The notes: generated from the letters alone by a model not told the origin. 64,000 bases of DNA from Phytoseiulus persimilis (GCA_037576195.1 CM075101.1:26970001-27034000); one strand, 5' to 3'. Positions 32,820 to 45,253 are shown, counted from the stretch's first letter. Translations and numbers: made by a program.

Positions 32820-34459
32820 ATGGCGGCCCCCATGGGTGGAAATGGTAAGTTATCGGGGTGTATTTTCGAACCGATAGATTGTCCACGTACAAGACCGGGG
32901 CGAAGTTCAAGGCTTGGACAGTTTCAGACGTTTAGTTTGATTCAGACGAGTTGTCGCCGACATGCTTTGATAGCTGATTCGAGACGACCGGCCGTTTACA
33001 GAGAGTCGTTTTCGGAAGTTACCGAACAGAGTGGAATGCTACTAATATACCACTAGCACTCCCTTCCGTCAGCGGCTGCATTGACCAATCGTGTTCCGTT
33101 GCATACATGAGCCGCTGCCGGGGAACAAACTGATTCGAGCCTTGTTCAATGTTGACAGACAGGACGCTTACATCATGAAGTGTCTTGTTCCGGTGTTCCA
33201 TCCGTCGGTGTACCTGCTGACTCAACTATCAAGGAGGGGCTCCATCGAGGGGTGCAGTCCAACGCTATGTCCTTAGTGCTGTTCAGACCTCTCTCTGCGA
33301 ACTGTTCTATTTCTGCATACAAGACTGGAACCGTGTAGTGTAACCCTCTTTGTAAAGATCATGGAGCATCACGGCATCGTTGATCTCTGGGGCACCTTTT
33401 CGTTGTTGTTGGGAAACGTGGAAGAATGGCATGTTCAGCTGAGCCGAATTATAGTGACATGTTTCCGGGGGCGTAATTTGGCTTTTGCAACGCTCGATGA
33501 GTTGAATGTTTGGCCACACTACACTCGATATCCAAGCAAGACTCTTGGAGCTCCGATGAACGTTGCAGTTCGCGACAGATAACGGAGATGGGAAAATATG
33601 GCGACCGACTCACCGACTCGAATCACGCAGCTCCCGTCACGCGATCGAGCAACATAAGATGTCTTAGGGAATGAGTTCCAAGGAGAATCCACAGAGTTGA
33701 ACTGAGGGATTGGAGCACATTTCTGTTTTGTTTTTCAGCAAACGTCGTAATCCCTCGTAATTTTCGACTCCTAGAAGAACTAGAACAAGGACAGAAGGGA
33801 GTCGGTGACGGGACGATTTCCTGGGGCTTGGAGGACGACTCGGACATGACTCTCACACATTGGAACGGTGAGCAAGACCAGGAGTCAATTGGACGGGAGT
33901 CATCGAGAACAATGATTGAAATTCGGCTCCGAGCTCAGTAGTCTGATGTTTAATCGAAACGCTCCAGGGGTCGAGTCGGATAGCCCTGGAGTACATCTAA
34001 CCTCTGAGAAATTCCCACAGGTATGATCATCGGCCCGCCAAGATCGCCCTTCGAGAACAAGATGTATTCATTGAAAATCGAGTGTGGAGCTCAGTATCCG
34101 GAAGAGCCACCTTGTGTCAGATTCGTGACGAAAATCAAACTGATCGGAGTGAACGATACTACCGGCGTTGTCGATCGTCGACAAACGCCCATCTTATCTC
34201 GATGGCAGAGAAATTATTCGATCAAAAGCATTCTCCAGGTATATACGATCTCAATTTCAATGCTCATGCGTGTAGTGACATTGCGTGAACCATATTCGCA
34301 CGCCTCCCTGGTCGCGTAGTCCTGATCGGATTGAGCTTGGCTCAGAACTTCAGGGAACAATACTTGATACGAATTGATATTTTTCAGGAGCTTCGTCGCG
34401 CCATGACCGCCAAGGAAAACTTGCGTCTCCAACAACCACCCGAGGGAGCTACCTTCTAG
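32820..34459 (+). CDS. Uev1A: Ubiquitin-conjugating enzyme variant, Uev1/Mms2 type
   Basis: Four exons, 32820-32844, 33739-33867, 34021-34238 and 34388-34459, give 147 residues, the usual family length. The first intron is 894 bp, the others about 150. Recognisable blocks in order are [16 protein letters not shown] ([18 protein letters not shown]), [59 protein letters not shown] and QPPEG. Family knowledge: Uev proteins lack the catalytic Cys of E2 enzymes and pair with Ubc13 to build Lys63-linked ubiquitin chains for DNA damage tolerance and signalling. Here the region after RFVTKI carries Asp, Thr and Gly where an E2 would have its HPN...C site, so it is a true variant. A possible poly(A) signal lies at 34933-34938. 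The N-terminus starts at the only ATG that fits the acceptor phase. Confidence 0.95.
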
Positions 34460-37063
34460 TTGGCAAACTTCGAGTCCTTATTTTGCCTCTAGCTCCATCT
34501 TAGCATGAGAGAATACACTTAACGATAACTTTCTGGATGGAATGGAATGAAAACCCACATCAGAACCAGCCGAACGATGTTGATGTGAAGCTGACAGTAG
34601 AAGGTGGTACAGAAACCGGAGCGAAAACGAGATGTAAGAGGAGCAATTTTGAGACTGAGAGGGATTTGGGAATGACAGTATAAAACACAGAACAGATAAC
34701 CACTATGACGAGAGAACATTGCCTGATCATGTTGGTTCCTGTGCTGTTGGCCGTAGTTCCAGAGAAGGGCGACGTTTGCGTTGTTTTATATTTATTGAGC
34801 TTCAGCAAAATTCCGAAAAGAAAACAGGAGGAAAGGAGAGGAACACATGAGCTCAAGGCGGCCATCCGATCGATCGACCGTCGCCGAGGGACATAACCGG
34901 TTGATATTGAAGAACATTTACATATAGGATAAAATAAAGTGTAAATTTATAAACAAAGACGTCGAAGGCCGAGCGATCCTTCCTTGGTCCTACTCTACCT
35001 CATTATCGTTGCTTGTGTGTGTATGGTGTTGAATTTCCCGAGGAGCCCTCCCACTCCTGAGATCTCGGAGCCGATATGTTGAACTGCCGAAATCACAAGC
35101 TCATTTCGACGCAGTCGGAGCTTGCGAGTTTCGGTCTTATCACCAACTGCCGATCTGACTCTGAAAACCATCGTAACGCAGAAGAAACTTTCTTAACAAA
35201 TGACATTTTCGGGTTCTGCGAGTAGTTCAACTCGTTGAGCTCGTGACTCTCTCCTAGGTTCCTCGCCCAGGAATCGGGCGTAAAACCAGGAGTAGATCAA
35301 GCATGATGCGAGGAAAAGAGCTCGAGACTTTTCGCGTTGGTCAACAACTTTAGCGGAAGGAACGGAGCTTGTAAATCGAACGAGCTCCCCCAGAAACACT
35401 TCTTCGCGCTCGGAGAATTAGGCTTCTGTGGCCCGACTCGAATTACAGTGTCACCTTCCTGGGGTCGGGACAGATCTAGCAAGGATCCGCGGGAAATGAG
35501 AACACGAGTGATCTCTAGATGGCCCGAGAGTGACGCTCCGGCATTTCATCTGGCGATTCCCGTTTCCGCAAGAGCCATATCTTCCCCAGATGCTTTTCGA
35601 ATCACGAGCCCTCTGGATCGAATATCGATCCTATTGGGAATGTTTCATCGATCATCGGATGTCATCTGGACAGATTCTCGGGGGGAGGGGGAGGGGGTGG
35701 GTATCGAATGTGTGAATGCGTTTCGGGAGCCTCTACAAGGGAGCGCGCGCTCCGTGTAGAAATCCCATTTGGAGGGAACCCTGAGCCCGTGCCTTAGAGC
35801 TATCGGATGTACCGACGCCGCTGACGTTGCGACACTGGTTCGAGCCAACCGAGCCGACACGGCAGTGTAGTCTGGCGCGGATGAAAGGGAAACCGAGGAT
35901 GCAGTCCAACTCAGGGATTTCATACTCCATTTCGAACGTCACCAAGACAGTATCTCAAATTCATCTCGCTCCGAGAATCCAGTCCACCATACGTAGATGG
36001 CTGGTTGGCTTGTACGGCAACTGTGACTCTGAACGCTCTTCCGTTTGGAACCTTTAGTTTCCACTCATACAGCCGCGTGAGCCAGGCCCATCCTCAATAT
36101 TGATAGTGACAGCCATCACTTCCCGGAAGCATTCTAACGGTGATTAGGCTTTCGGTGTAGTGGGAATAGTGATGTGGCTTTCGACACAACAGTGATTCGA
36201 AAGTCGGAATCGGAAGCGCTGACATCGTATGATCGATGACCACAAATCTGTCAGATCGGGATACATGTGTCCTCTCCGTCAGCCATCCATCGAGGGACGA
36301 TCATGGGCCGATCTAAGCTTCCAATACAAATCGAAGAAAGTGATCATAGATATGAGTTACACGCCGCGGCGCCCATCGGAAACGCCTGTGATAGTTCGCG
36401 CGCTTCCCTTCCACGGATATGAGACTACGAAACCACTGTCACATCATAATGGAAACAGACCAGGGAGAAGAAATCACGTGCGGAAAGGATTTGTGCACTG
36501 GAATATCGGTGCATCAGATCATCCAACAGCATCTTGAAGGCTGGAGCGAGCAACAGCTCACAAGGCAAGTATGCCGCAGCCATCGAATATTCCTTTCTTC
36601 AGAAGTCAGCCAAAGAGGGAGCTTTGAATCCACGCGCGGTTCGCCGCCGCAACGCTACCCCGACTCTGCTGGGTGTCCGGGATCGCTCCCTGTGTCGGCG
36701 CGCAGCCTCAAGTCGCCGAAAGCTGAGCTGCGGTAGCTAAACAGACTACAGCCAGAGTTTCTTGGGCGAGTCTCAATGATTTAGTAGGCGAGACAATAGA
36801 TACAGCGGTACTACGGGTAAAGAGATAACCGAGGAACTCATGAAACATAACAAACTTCAGCCTCGCAATCGTCCGTTGTTCGTCAATCTGTCGGCTGCAT
36901 GATCCTTACCGCCAGAGGAATCTCTTTTGTGAGAAGGCTTGAAATCACTGGCGGCTCGTGGACCGGCAGCGCGTGGAGCCGCTACGGATCGCAGCAACTC
37001 CTGCGGCGAACCTGGTCGTCCCGCATCATTCGATCAGTCTATTCGATTCCACCGAGCAGGACG
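34460..37063. other. Intergenic region between Uev1 and the LTA4H-type gene
   Basis: No supported gene. Open frames at 36229-36740 overlap each other in different frames and lack motifs. A perfect G-quadruplex motif lies within (see separate entry). Confidence 0.35.
35680..35701 (+). repeat. G-quadruplex-type G tract
   Basis: Four G blocks of six, five, five and three or more bases are separated by single A, A and T bases. This meets the standard intramolecular quadruplex pattern with one-base loops. It is not near a recognised promoter. Confidence 0.8.
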
Positions 37064-40000
37064 ATGACATCTCTGAGCGAGCAGGATCCGAATTCTTTCT
37101 CCAAGTGAGTTCTCATAATTGTCGTGTCGGTGTGACGTTCTCTCGGGAAGTACCCTGCTCCCTTGTTGCATTCGCGAAACCCTGCTTCCACCGAAACGTC
37201 AACTTTCTCTTGGCGAGTGGGTGTTCTCTAGCCTGCCAGCCCAGTTGGCGGAGGAAATGCGAAGGAGTTGAGGCTCCACTGAAACTCAGAACTAATCTTG
37301 AATATCATATCGGTACCGACGCGAGAAACTTTCAAGATTTTCGCCCGGAGCTCGACTGTCGAATGGTTCCAGCCGGTCGCCTGTCTTCAGCCATCATATT
37401 GGCAGATCAACGACGGAGAAAGTTTCTCCCGCAACAGCAGATTAGGATTAACTTTCGATGTGTTCTTCTCTGTCTAATCAGACGACGCCGTGAATCCAAG
37501 CAGATGCTCCAATTCTAGTACGTAAACCACGGAGTCGATGAATTCTATCTGAAAATATCGTGAACCAAATTTCAGACCTGAAGAAGCTGTCGTCAGTGCC
37601 TTCCATTGGGATGTGGCTGTGGATTTTGAGGCCAAGACTTTGAGAGGTCACGTCGATTTAGACGTTACGAAAATTCAACCAAGCGCGGAGTTTTTGACAC
37701 TTGACAGTTCGAAATCGCTATCGATATCCGAAGCGTTATGCGTGGAGTCCGGTGAGAGACTCGATGTTGATCGGAGTCTCGTCGATGAGGTGTGTTGTTC
37801 TCACCATTTCTACGTAGCCTAGTTTTGGTTATATTCCCTCTACGAGTTCACGGTGATAAGTCATCCCTAATAGCGTCTCGATGCCTTCAATCGTGGCCAT
37901 CTCCTTGATTCTAGATGTTTGGTGTTTGCACTAAGATTCGTCTCCCGACTCCGACGAAGTCCACAATCCGTGTAGTGTATCAAACATCGCCGGAGTCGTC
38001 AGCTTTACAATGGATGACGAGGGAACAAACTGCCGGTAAGAAACAGCCGTACGTCTACAGTCACAGCGAGGCAATCCATTCAAGGTGCGCAGCATCAGTC
38101 CATCTTCCTTTTATTCCCATTCAATGACCAGGCAGTCAGTGTGGAAATGTATTCCTCCGATGTTTGCAAGATATGAGAGAGCTTTCGAGACCATTCGCGT
38201 TTTCTTTCGCAGAGCTTTGCTCCCATGCCAGGACACGCCTAACGTCAAAACTCCTTTCACGGCTAGGATTCAGGTACCACAGCATGTCACGGCCGTAAGT
38301 ACCCCAAACATGATGAGGAATAAGCCAGCTCTAGAATCCGTCTTGTGTAATTCTAAGTCACCCAAATAATCGTTCGCAACCGCAGACGTCTTCGACCCTG
38401 TCAAGTTCAAACCTGAGATGAGTCGTCCTTTGCAGGTTGTATCAGCTGTGAGGACTGGCGAGAAACCTGGACCGGATGGTACGAAATTCGTTTCATATGA
38501 TCAGAAAGTTCCGGTTCCAATCTATCTCCTGGCGTTCGCCGTTGGCGATCTTGAATCGAGGTAGGTCGAAGTCCATGCTCCCACCATTACCTAGATTGTC
38601 GATCATAGGAACCTGGATTCCTTTCCGATGAGAATAATCTAACATTTCCGAACGCTCTATCCATCTGAAGGAGAATTGGCCCTCGCAGTCTCGTGTGGTC
38701 TGAAAAGGAGCTCGTCGACAAGGCCACGGTTGATTTTGCGGACACTGAAGAGATGTTGAAAACTGCCGAGTCACTCATGGGTGACTACGTTTGGGGTGAG
38801 TGAGTCCTGGTACTCCTCCAATCTTGCTGCGCCGATCCGTTTCCGAAGTTTTCGGAGAAAGATGATCGAATAGCGAATCTGGGCCGACAGGCTGAATCCG
38901 GGTGGTTAAGCATCTTGGCATCGATTTAGGCAAGTAATAACTTGACGGTCGGATAAACTCTTTCAAGGCGCCTACGACCTTCTCGTCCTCCCGCCAAGCT
39001 TTCCTTTCGGAGGAATGGAGAACCCGTGTCTCACTTTTGTCACACCGACACTTCTCGCCGGGGATAAGTCGCTCGCCGCAGTCGTGGCGCACGAAATCGC
39101 ACACTCCTGGACAGGCAACCTGGTGACGAACAAAAATTTCGAACATTTCTGGCTAAATGAAGGCTTCACCATGTATGTGGAGAGGAAAATCATCGGAAAG
39201 ATGCAAGGAGAAGACGTGAGACAGTTCCATGCAATACAGGGTCTGAAAGATTTGCGTTACTGTATCGAAGAAGAATTTGGTGAGTTACTAGAGAGCGTTC
39301 CGCACCAATACCGAGGAATTCGATTTTCTGCGCTATCATTTGTGCGAACGCTTAGTTGTTCGATTATCCGTTCCAGGGACAGACAGCCCGCTCACGAAGT
39401 TAGTGGTAGACCTCAAAGGTGTGCACCCCGACGACTCCTTCTCTACGGTGCCTTACGAAAAAGGGCACACCTTCCTGTACTATCTAGAAACTCTGTTGGG
39501 GATGGAGAACATGGAAGCGTTTCTGAAGGCCTACGTTGAACGCTTCAAATACAAGTCGATAACCACAGATGACTGGAAAGATTTCTTGTACGAATTCTTT
39601 GCTGCCGAGAAAACAACTCTGGACAAAGTAAGTTACAGCCTGCGCCAGACTCTTTTCCAAGCATTCATGGTGAGCACACTATTCGAGCGACGTATCGTCG
39701 GCATCGACCTCCGGAACGAGCTACATCGCCATTATTCCTCATTGAGCTTCTCGGCTACAGGTTGATTGGAACGCTTGGCTCCACACCCCAGGAATGCCTC
39801 CAGTCATTCCCGATTACAAGAGTTCCCTAGCGGAGCCATGCACGAAGCTTTGCGACAAATGGCTCAATGCAGACGAGAAGCAGGTACACAGCTTCGAAAG
39901 ATCAGAATTCGAGCGGCTAATCCCATTGCAGAAAGAGCACTTTTTCGCCAAGCTGCTGGAATGCGAAATCCTCAGCAGAGAGAAGGTGAGTGCCGAATGA

Positions 40001-40375
40001 CCCCAAGGTATCACAAACAACAGTCGGGCAATCGGAATCCGTCGGGCAGACCGCGGTCACTTAACTCGACATCCGTTGAATTCCTAGGTTGCTCATCTAG
40101 CGACTCTTTACGAGATGGAAAAAAACACCAACTCTGAAATCCGTTTCCTGTGGCTGCGGCTCGGTATCCTCTCTCGCTGGGAGGGCATTGTAGAACCAGC
40201 CACCGCTTTCATCGAGGCCGTAGGTCGAACGAAGTTCGTCAAGCCCATCTTCAAGGAGTTGGGCCAATGGCCGGAGAAGAGACAATACGCACTGGACCTT
40301 TATGAGCGCGTCAAACCGACCTACATGTACTTGACGCGACATGCCGTTGAGGATGCTCTAGGTATCAGGAAGTGA
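37064..40375 (+). CDS. LTA4H: Leukotriene A4 hydrolase-type M1 zinc aminopeptidase
   Basis: Ten exons: 37064-37104, 37576-37789, 37915-38084, 38213-38294, 38436-38560, 38689-38795, 38968-39279, 39377-39627, 39761-39985, 40088-40375. All join in phase to 604 residues (human enzyme about 610). Domains: N-terminal beta domain ([23 protein letters not shown]), catalytic domain with GGMEN (261-265) and zinc site HEIAH (288-292) plus Glu311 in WLNEGFT, then the helical C-terminal domain ending GIRK. Family role: cytosolic aminopeptidase with a preference for tripeptides, and epoxide hydrolase in vertebrates. Arg556 and Lys558 in GRTKF match the substrate-carboxylate residues. The aspartate needed for LTB4 formation is kept (Asp369), as is catalytic Tyr377; the residue matching human Tyr378 is Phe372. 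The exon 5/6 junction lacks a few residues present in the human protein. Poly(A) signal AATAAA near 40407. Start: only ATG with a phase-2 donor (37105) fitting exon 2. Confidence 0.95.
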
Positions 40376-40412
40376 GATCCAAAACTCCAACGACCATGAT
40401 TTAACTTTCAAT

Positions 40413-41293
40413 AAATCAATTATGTCGGTTCCGGTGGGTTCTATACGCTCCCCGCGATCCGGGCTGATTTGATTCGCGCTGTCTTCAAACAGGGAATAAT
40501 GAACAGTGGAATAATCAGTGGAACAGTTACTTTCGTTCCATCGGTCGAATCACCGCTAGACTGACGTATTCAACGGAACTCCTCCCGTAGAACACGCGTA
40601 GAGACATCACAGCTCCATTCCGCGCAGAGACAAGTCATGGTTTTGAATATCAATGGCGAGAGCGCTCAATCTGCTGTAGAGATAGCATACTTCGCTACAA
40701 ATGTCACTGGCAGTTGACAGCAGACAGCGGAGTTGCTCAGTTAACTTCCCGTCGCCTTCACAGACGATGCCTCGGCCTCTCAACGCTCTCGCCTTGCAGA
40801 TACGAGAATAATGGAGGCGGGACGATGGCGACCGGGAGGAACAGGCTGTGAGCCTGAGAGGTAGATTCGTATCGCCGTGAAACCTCCCCGTGATGGACTG
40901 CTGAGAACCGCGGATGAATATCCCATTCTCGATGAACTAGACCAAAGGCGGTTGATATGGCGGTTTGAATGGCATCTTGGACGGAAATACTCTCACAACG
41001 GTGTATTCAATGTGGCCGACACGCTCGAACTTGTTCATGTCCAGAAGCAAAGATCTGATCTGCCTGAGCCCTGTCGCGGAGTTATTCATCAGAATTCCCT
41101 CTCCAAGAGGTTATTATTATTCAGAAACTATCCTACTCAATCAATGATGGTTTCTCCCAACAGAAGCGATTCTCGGTGAAAATCGAGGAGAAAATCGCTT
41201 AGTGATACCTTCTCATTAAATCGGAGTCAAATCCAAACCGGCGTACGTTCGATTCCAAGAGTAAACCCCTCGTCCTCGAGTGGGAATTGATAT
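40413..41293. other. Intergenic region
   Basis: No supported gene between the poly(A) signal of the aminopeptidase gene and the minus-strand peptide gene. A 100-codon plus-strand open frame at 40877-41179 lacks an ATG start and any motif. Confidence 0.35.
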
Positions 41294-41524
41294 TTATTTC
41301 TTGATGTGGAAAGGGATATAGTGACGGGGAATATATGAAGGGTATGCCACGAAACTTGGACCCAATGAGTATCCATAACTGTGGGCTCCCATGCTTCCGT
41401 AGGTGGTCGTGTAGGATGAGGGTGCGCGAACGATGTAAGCTTGGGCTCGCGTAACACTTGCTGTGCCGTACACCATGCAGAGCACTGTGAAGAGAACGCC
41501 TAACAAGCTGCTAAGACCCAACAT
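41294..41524 (-). CDS. Small secreted tyrosine-rich peptide
   Basis: A single exon encodes 76 residues on the minus strand. The first ATG downstream of the predicted start site (41524) is used; the frame is open further upstream but only with a non-ATG codon. Residues 1 to about 25 are a clear signal peptide (LGLSSLLGVLFTVLCMVYG). The mature part, about 50 residues, is rich in Tyr, Ser, Pro and His (SSYTTTYGSMGAHSYGYSLG, then YIPRHYIPFHIKK) and has no Cys. Composition resembles small cuticle or gland-secreted structural peptides of arthropods, but no family is recognised. A TATA box and initiator lie upstream at typical spacing. The AATAAA signal (41293-41298) overlaps the stop codon, so the 3' UTR would be extremely short. 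Confidence 0.65.
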   Translation of the reverse strand: MLGLSSLLGVLFTVLCMVYGTASVTRAQAYIVRAPSSYTTTYGSMGAHSYGYSLGPSFVAYPSYIPRHYIPFHIKK

Positions 41525-41609
41525 TTCGACGCGAACAGATACTCGATACGCTAGCACTGGTTCAATGGGTTGATCTCCTCAACTGAGATTGCTTCTCGCG
41601 ACTACGCTA

Positions 41610-41615
41610 CTTATA
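41610..41615 (-). promoter_or_regulatory. TATA box and initiator of the tyrosine-rich peptide gene
   Basis: TATAAG on the minus strand is followed about 25-30 bp downstream by TCAGTT (41581-41586), an arthropod initiator consensus. The ATG lies about 60 bp further on. Confidence 0.7.
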
Positions 41616-43233
41616 GGGATGGGGAAGACATTCGGGAAGCTACCGCCGTCCTTGCTTCAGGGTCAGAAAGTAGCCGTATTCATGCATGCCTAAATAAACA
41701 CGTAGCTACCGTGAAAGCTGGGCGGATCTTGCTCTTTTCCGAATTTTTCCGAAATTTCGCATTCTGTGCATGCAGAATAACTGCGCAAGAGCTGGCCTTG
41801 ACCGTTCACAGACACTGAGATACGTTGCGTCGCTTTTCATAGTTGTGTTCAATGGTGAGGGACTTATCTTGATCCGCCTCGCGATAAGGTGAAGACAACG
41901 AAAGTTTTGCTCCGACCCAGGAAAAAATCGTTATGATTGAAAGGTATCAAAATTATGTCGAGGAGACTTTCCCATGAATCAGTATCTGCAGACATTCATA
42001 CGCTGTTTTTTTGGATGGATGAAAAAGTACCTTGATGAGGTTAGTGTTGGATACTTGTGCGCAATTCAAGATGGCTATGATACTTCGGAGCAGGTCCCGC
42101 TTAGAGTCCATTGCCTAGCTGGCTGCCTCGAATGAAATAATGGAGAACTCACAGACGAGTATTCCGGCTGAGCGAATGAGACGTCATCGGGATCCTATGC
42201 ATTGCAACGTCTCGGGAGTCTTTCTGCGCCTCATGGACCCGAGATCGAATATGTCTCCTTGCGAGGTCTGCGCGGATGAGTAGCACCAAACATGAGAGCG
42301 GGGAAACCCACAGGTTGTGTGAACGGTTGTCGCGGAGAGATCACTTTGGCCGCTATGAGACCCTACCTAGTATCGTGAACTTGTCATGGCCTCGCCAAGG
42401 AGTAACCAGTCAGTTCACTTGAGACCAAAGATTAACGATAACCTCACCACAAAACCAGCGAAGCTCCAGCAAGTCGAGTGAGATGCGGCAAATCGCGATC
42501 GGCGGTTCACGAGACATGTTTTGAGACGACATGTGCATTGGATTACTTGTTTCTGTGGATGAGGAGTGAGGAATCTGGCTGCGAGGCCCATGACTATTGT
42601 CGATCTGAACTTCGTGGCGTCTGAAACAGTATCGAAGGAGTCATGCACTTCGGAGCAAACCCTAGTACTCTCATGCCGGGATGATAATTGTGGAGGCGAT
42701 TTCGGAGTCTCTGATTGCATTGGTTCCACGGCATCATTGATTAGCTTGCGGTGCGCACCGAAATCGAGAACATTCCTAAGCTTGAGTACGCATCATTCTC
42801 GGGGGCTATTATCCGACGACCCATCTAGCGGGTGATAGCGTTTCCAACCGCGTAACCGTTCCTCATGAGCGTGGTCGAGTCCGGCTTACTGAACTCAAGC
42901 CCTGGCTGAAAACCTTGATTGTTCAAATGTTTGCTGGCTTCGGCCGAATTAATTGACGAACACGCCTAATGTGATTAGGCGAGCTGCCCCAGCTTGAACT
43001 CATACTTCCGACCGGTGTTCTCAGACAACAGCGTTCCGATCTGGTGAGAGTGGGTAATCGGAGGGGGGTCGAGCCGAAGGGATGGATGCCCCGCTAAGCG
43101 ACCCATGGGGCAGCGCATGTTCATATAAGTCGGAGTCTGATGCGTTTCTTCATTGACCGCTGATATCTCCGCGCGCACAGTACGGAGCGCTTCGAACGGT
43201 TTTGTACTCTTCTCATTCCCTGTCTGCTCAGCA
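41616..43233. other. Gene-less stretch upstream of PFKFB
   Basis: No supported gene. This region may hold regulatory sequence for the distal PFKFB promoter. Confidence 0.3.
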
Positions 43234-44194
43234 ATGTGGACGCAACATCAGATCATCGTGGACAAAGTGAGTGTTTCTGAATGAACTAGCTTCGCGCGTT
43301 CGACCGCCCTTTCGCTCCCTAGGGTAACGGGTCTCATACTGACAGCCGTGGCAACGGCAACGCCTGAATGTCATCTTTCAGAACGTTCAGTGTAGGTGAG
43401 TTGGAACACAGTTGCGTTTCGGCAACAGCCGCAGCCAACAGACGGCGGCGTGTGATACTCTCCACGAGTCAGAGGTTTGCCGCGCGCAGAGATAAAATTT
43501 CGATCGGGTTCCGACGACTCACAGAGAATTCCGGCTGTTATCTGGCAGCGTCCTCTTGGCTTCCACCGATGGTGGCACGCATCTGTCTCTATGCCCATGT
43601 GGTATTCATGTTACGGTTACAACGTCGCCTGCCGCTGCCACCACCTCAGCTGACGCCTCTTGTTGCGGTACTTTGTGACAGCCTAAATTGTAAGCAACGT
43701 CAGCCGAGTGCTTTCTCGTAATTATCTCCGACTACTAAACTAAATGGACGTGTGCATAGATCACTCTGTTGACCGGAACGTGATGACAACCCGCATCCGA
43801 CTCGCATGATAGATCTGCTGCAGCAACGTGAACTCCTTAGAGACCAACAGAAGCGCCGACGAGCCGACTGGGCTCTACTCCGATATTCCTCGCGCCCGCC
43901 TTGAGCAATTCATGTTGGCTAGGCAGCGCAACCTCTCCTCTTTGAGCCTTGCTGACGGTACTTGGCTTCGCCCAGTCACAGCAACGCTGTAATCGATCCT
44001 ATTGCCAGTCCAGACCGCCGGAGCCTTCAAGCTGAACTAAACATATTTTCGCCTCCTTCCCTCTCAGGTACCGTCCTCAACTGAATCCGATACCAATCCG
44101 GACGACATTATGCTTCACCGCCATATCCATCGACACAACAGCGTTTCGGCTGCTCGAAAATACTCCAATGGCACCAAGCCGTTCCCAATCAGAG
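43234..44194 (+). CDS. Alternative distal first exons of PFKFB
   Basis: A short ATG exon at 43234-43266 (MWTQHQIIVDK, phase-0 donor) can splice to 44068-44194, which opens at a good acceptor in phase 0 and reads VPSSTESDTNPDDIM and on to NGTKPFPIRG. The final block KPFPIRG with a phase-1 donor is equivalent to KPFPVRG at the end of the proximal first exon, so both can join the exon at 47791. A product could also start at the internal Met (44110) of the second piece. The second exon is well supported; the link to the 33-nt exon is plausible but less certain. Confidence 0.6.
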
Positions 44195-44223
44195 GTGGGT
44201 GCCGCTTCCCCGATTTAGATTTC

Positions 44224-44796
44224 TTAGCTACGAGTTTCCGATTCCCGTAGATCATTGAATTCGGGCATTCTCATATTCTTCGTCTCGGAATCCCCACCCT
44301 CGATCTCACTATGAAACCGCACCAGGGTTCGCTCCAGTGTACTCAGGCCGAGGCCGAGAGTTCCAAATCCTGTTTGAGCGTCTTGCTTGCCCAGATCCAA
44401 GATTTGGATTGCGCCGAGAATCCCACAATGGATCACCGTTATGTATCGTTTACTTGTTCTCGCGGGAACCGCAGCTAATGCGAATATGCTTTCTTCTAAA
44501 GCGGAGCGGGGTTTGAGCGGAATAATTTCAAGTCGGTCCCACGAGGAGCGCCTTGGATGAAGCCGCTCTCGAGTGCAGGAAAAGCGTTCATCTTGCTGTG
44601 AAGAGCGCTCGAAAATTGCCAGACTTGCTATTAAGCATTTTCTGTCGCTTTCAGAGAGGGCAAAGAACTCTCTCAACCTTTCGATAGCAGTATCGATAAA
44701 CAAAGTTAGTCTCGAACACGAAATGATGCTTCGAGACTGATGGAGAGCTCCCCTCGCTGGTCGTTTCACGCACTCTGACCCGGTATCAAACCGCAA
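44224..44796 (-). CDS. Long antisense open frame inside a PFKFB intron, unrecognised
   Basis: A 190-codon minus-strand frame without an ATG near its 5' end. It contains protein-like stretches (FIDTAIERLREFFALSESD, then TLERTLVRFHSEIEG). No domain, splice acceptor at its upstream edge or promoter was established. One ORF this long is expected by chance in a window of this size, so it is only a candidate for a nested gene. Confidence 0.15.
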   Translation of the reverse strand: MRFDTGSECVKRPARGALHQSRSIISCSRLTLFIDTAIERLREFFALSESDRKCLIASLAIFERSSQQDERFSCTRERLHPRRSSWDRLEIIPLKPRSALEESIFALAAVPARTSKRYITVIHCGILGAIQILDLGKQDAQTGFGTLGLGLSTLERTLVRFHSEIEGGDSETKNMRMPEFNDLRESETRS

Positions 44797-45253
44797 CTAC
44801 TTGGTTAGCCTGAGTCTCGCCGAGCTGCCTCACACTGGACTCAGCCATTCGTGGGGTCACGCAACGGGAGCGCCTCGAAGGCAGCGAGATCAGAGACGTT
44901 GACGTCATCGGCTAGAGAGGGTTGCGCCTGGGGAGCTTCCTGAGGTGAACTACACAGCGTTTCCACATGGCGTGAATATGGGATCTCGCGGAAAGCGGTT
45001 CGTGTTGTCCGCCTGGCCCGTGACAGTCCTTTGACAGTCTCGCTTCGATTCAAGTGCGTCTCTGGGTCGATTGTTCTGCTTGAGTTGTTTGCTGAAGTGG
45101 ATGGTCACTCTTTGTTTTGCGTCTCCTCCGGACGTCATTATGGAGTTTCTCCACCCTTGTGCGAGTGTGTAGGTCTCTTGACTGCTAATAGAAATTTATG
45201 ACAAATTTCTTGTCTGGACAAGACACATCCTCTAGAGACAATTAGCAGCCCTC

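Noticed and set aside
39015..39279. Possible assignment of the M1 peptidase as puromycin-sensitive aminopeptidase
   Set aside because: The [20 protein letters not shown] block, overall length of about 604 residues and the C-terminal helical domain fit the LTA4H branch, not the longer PSA proteins.
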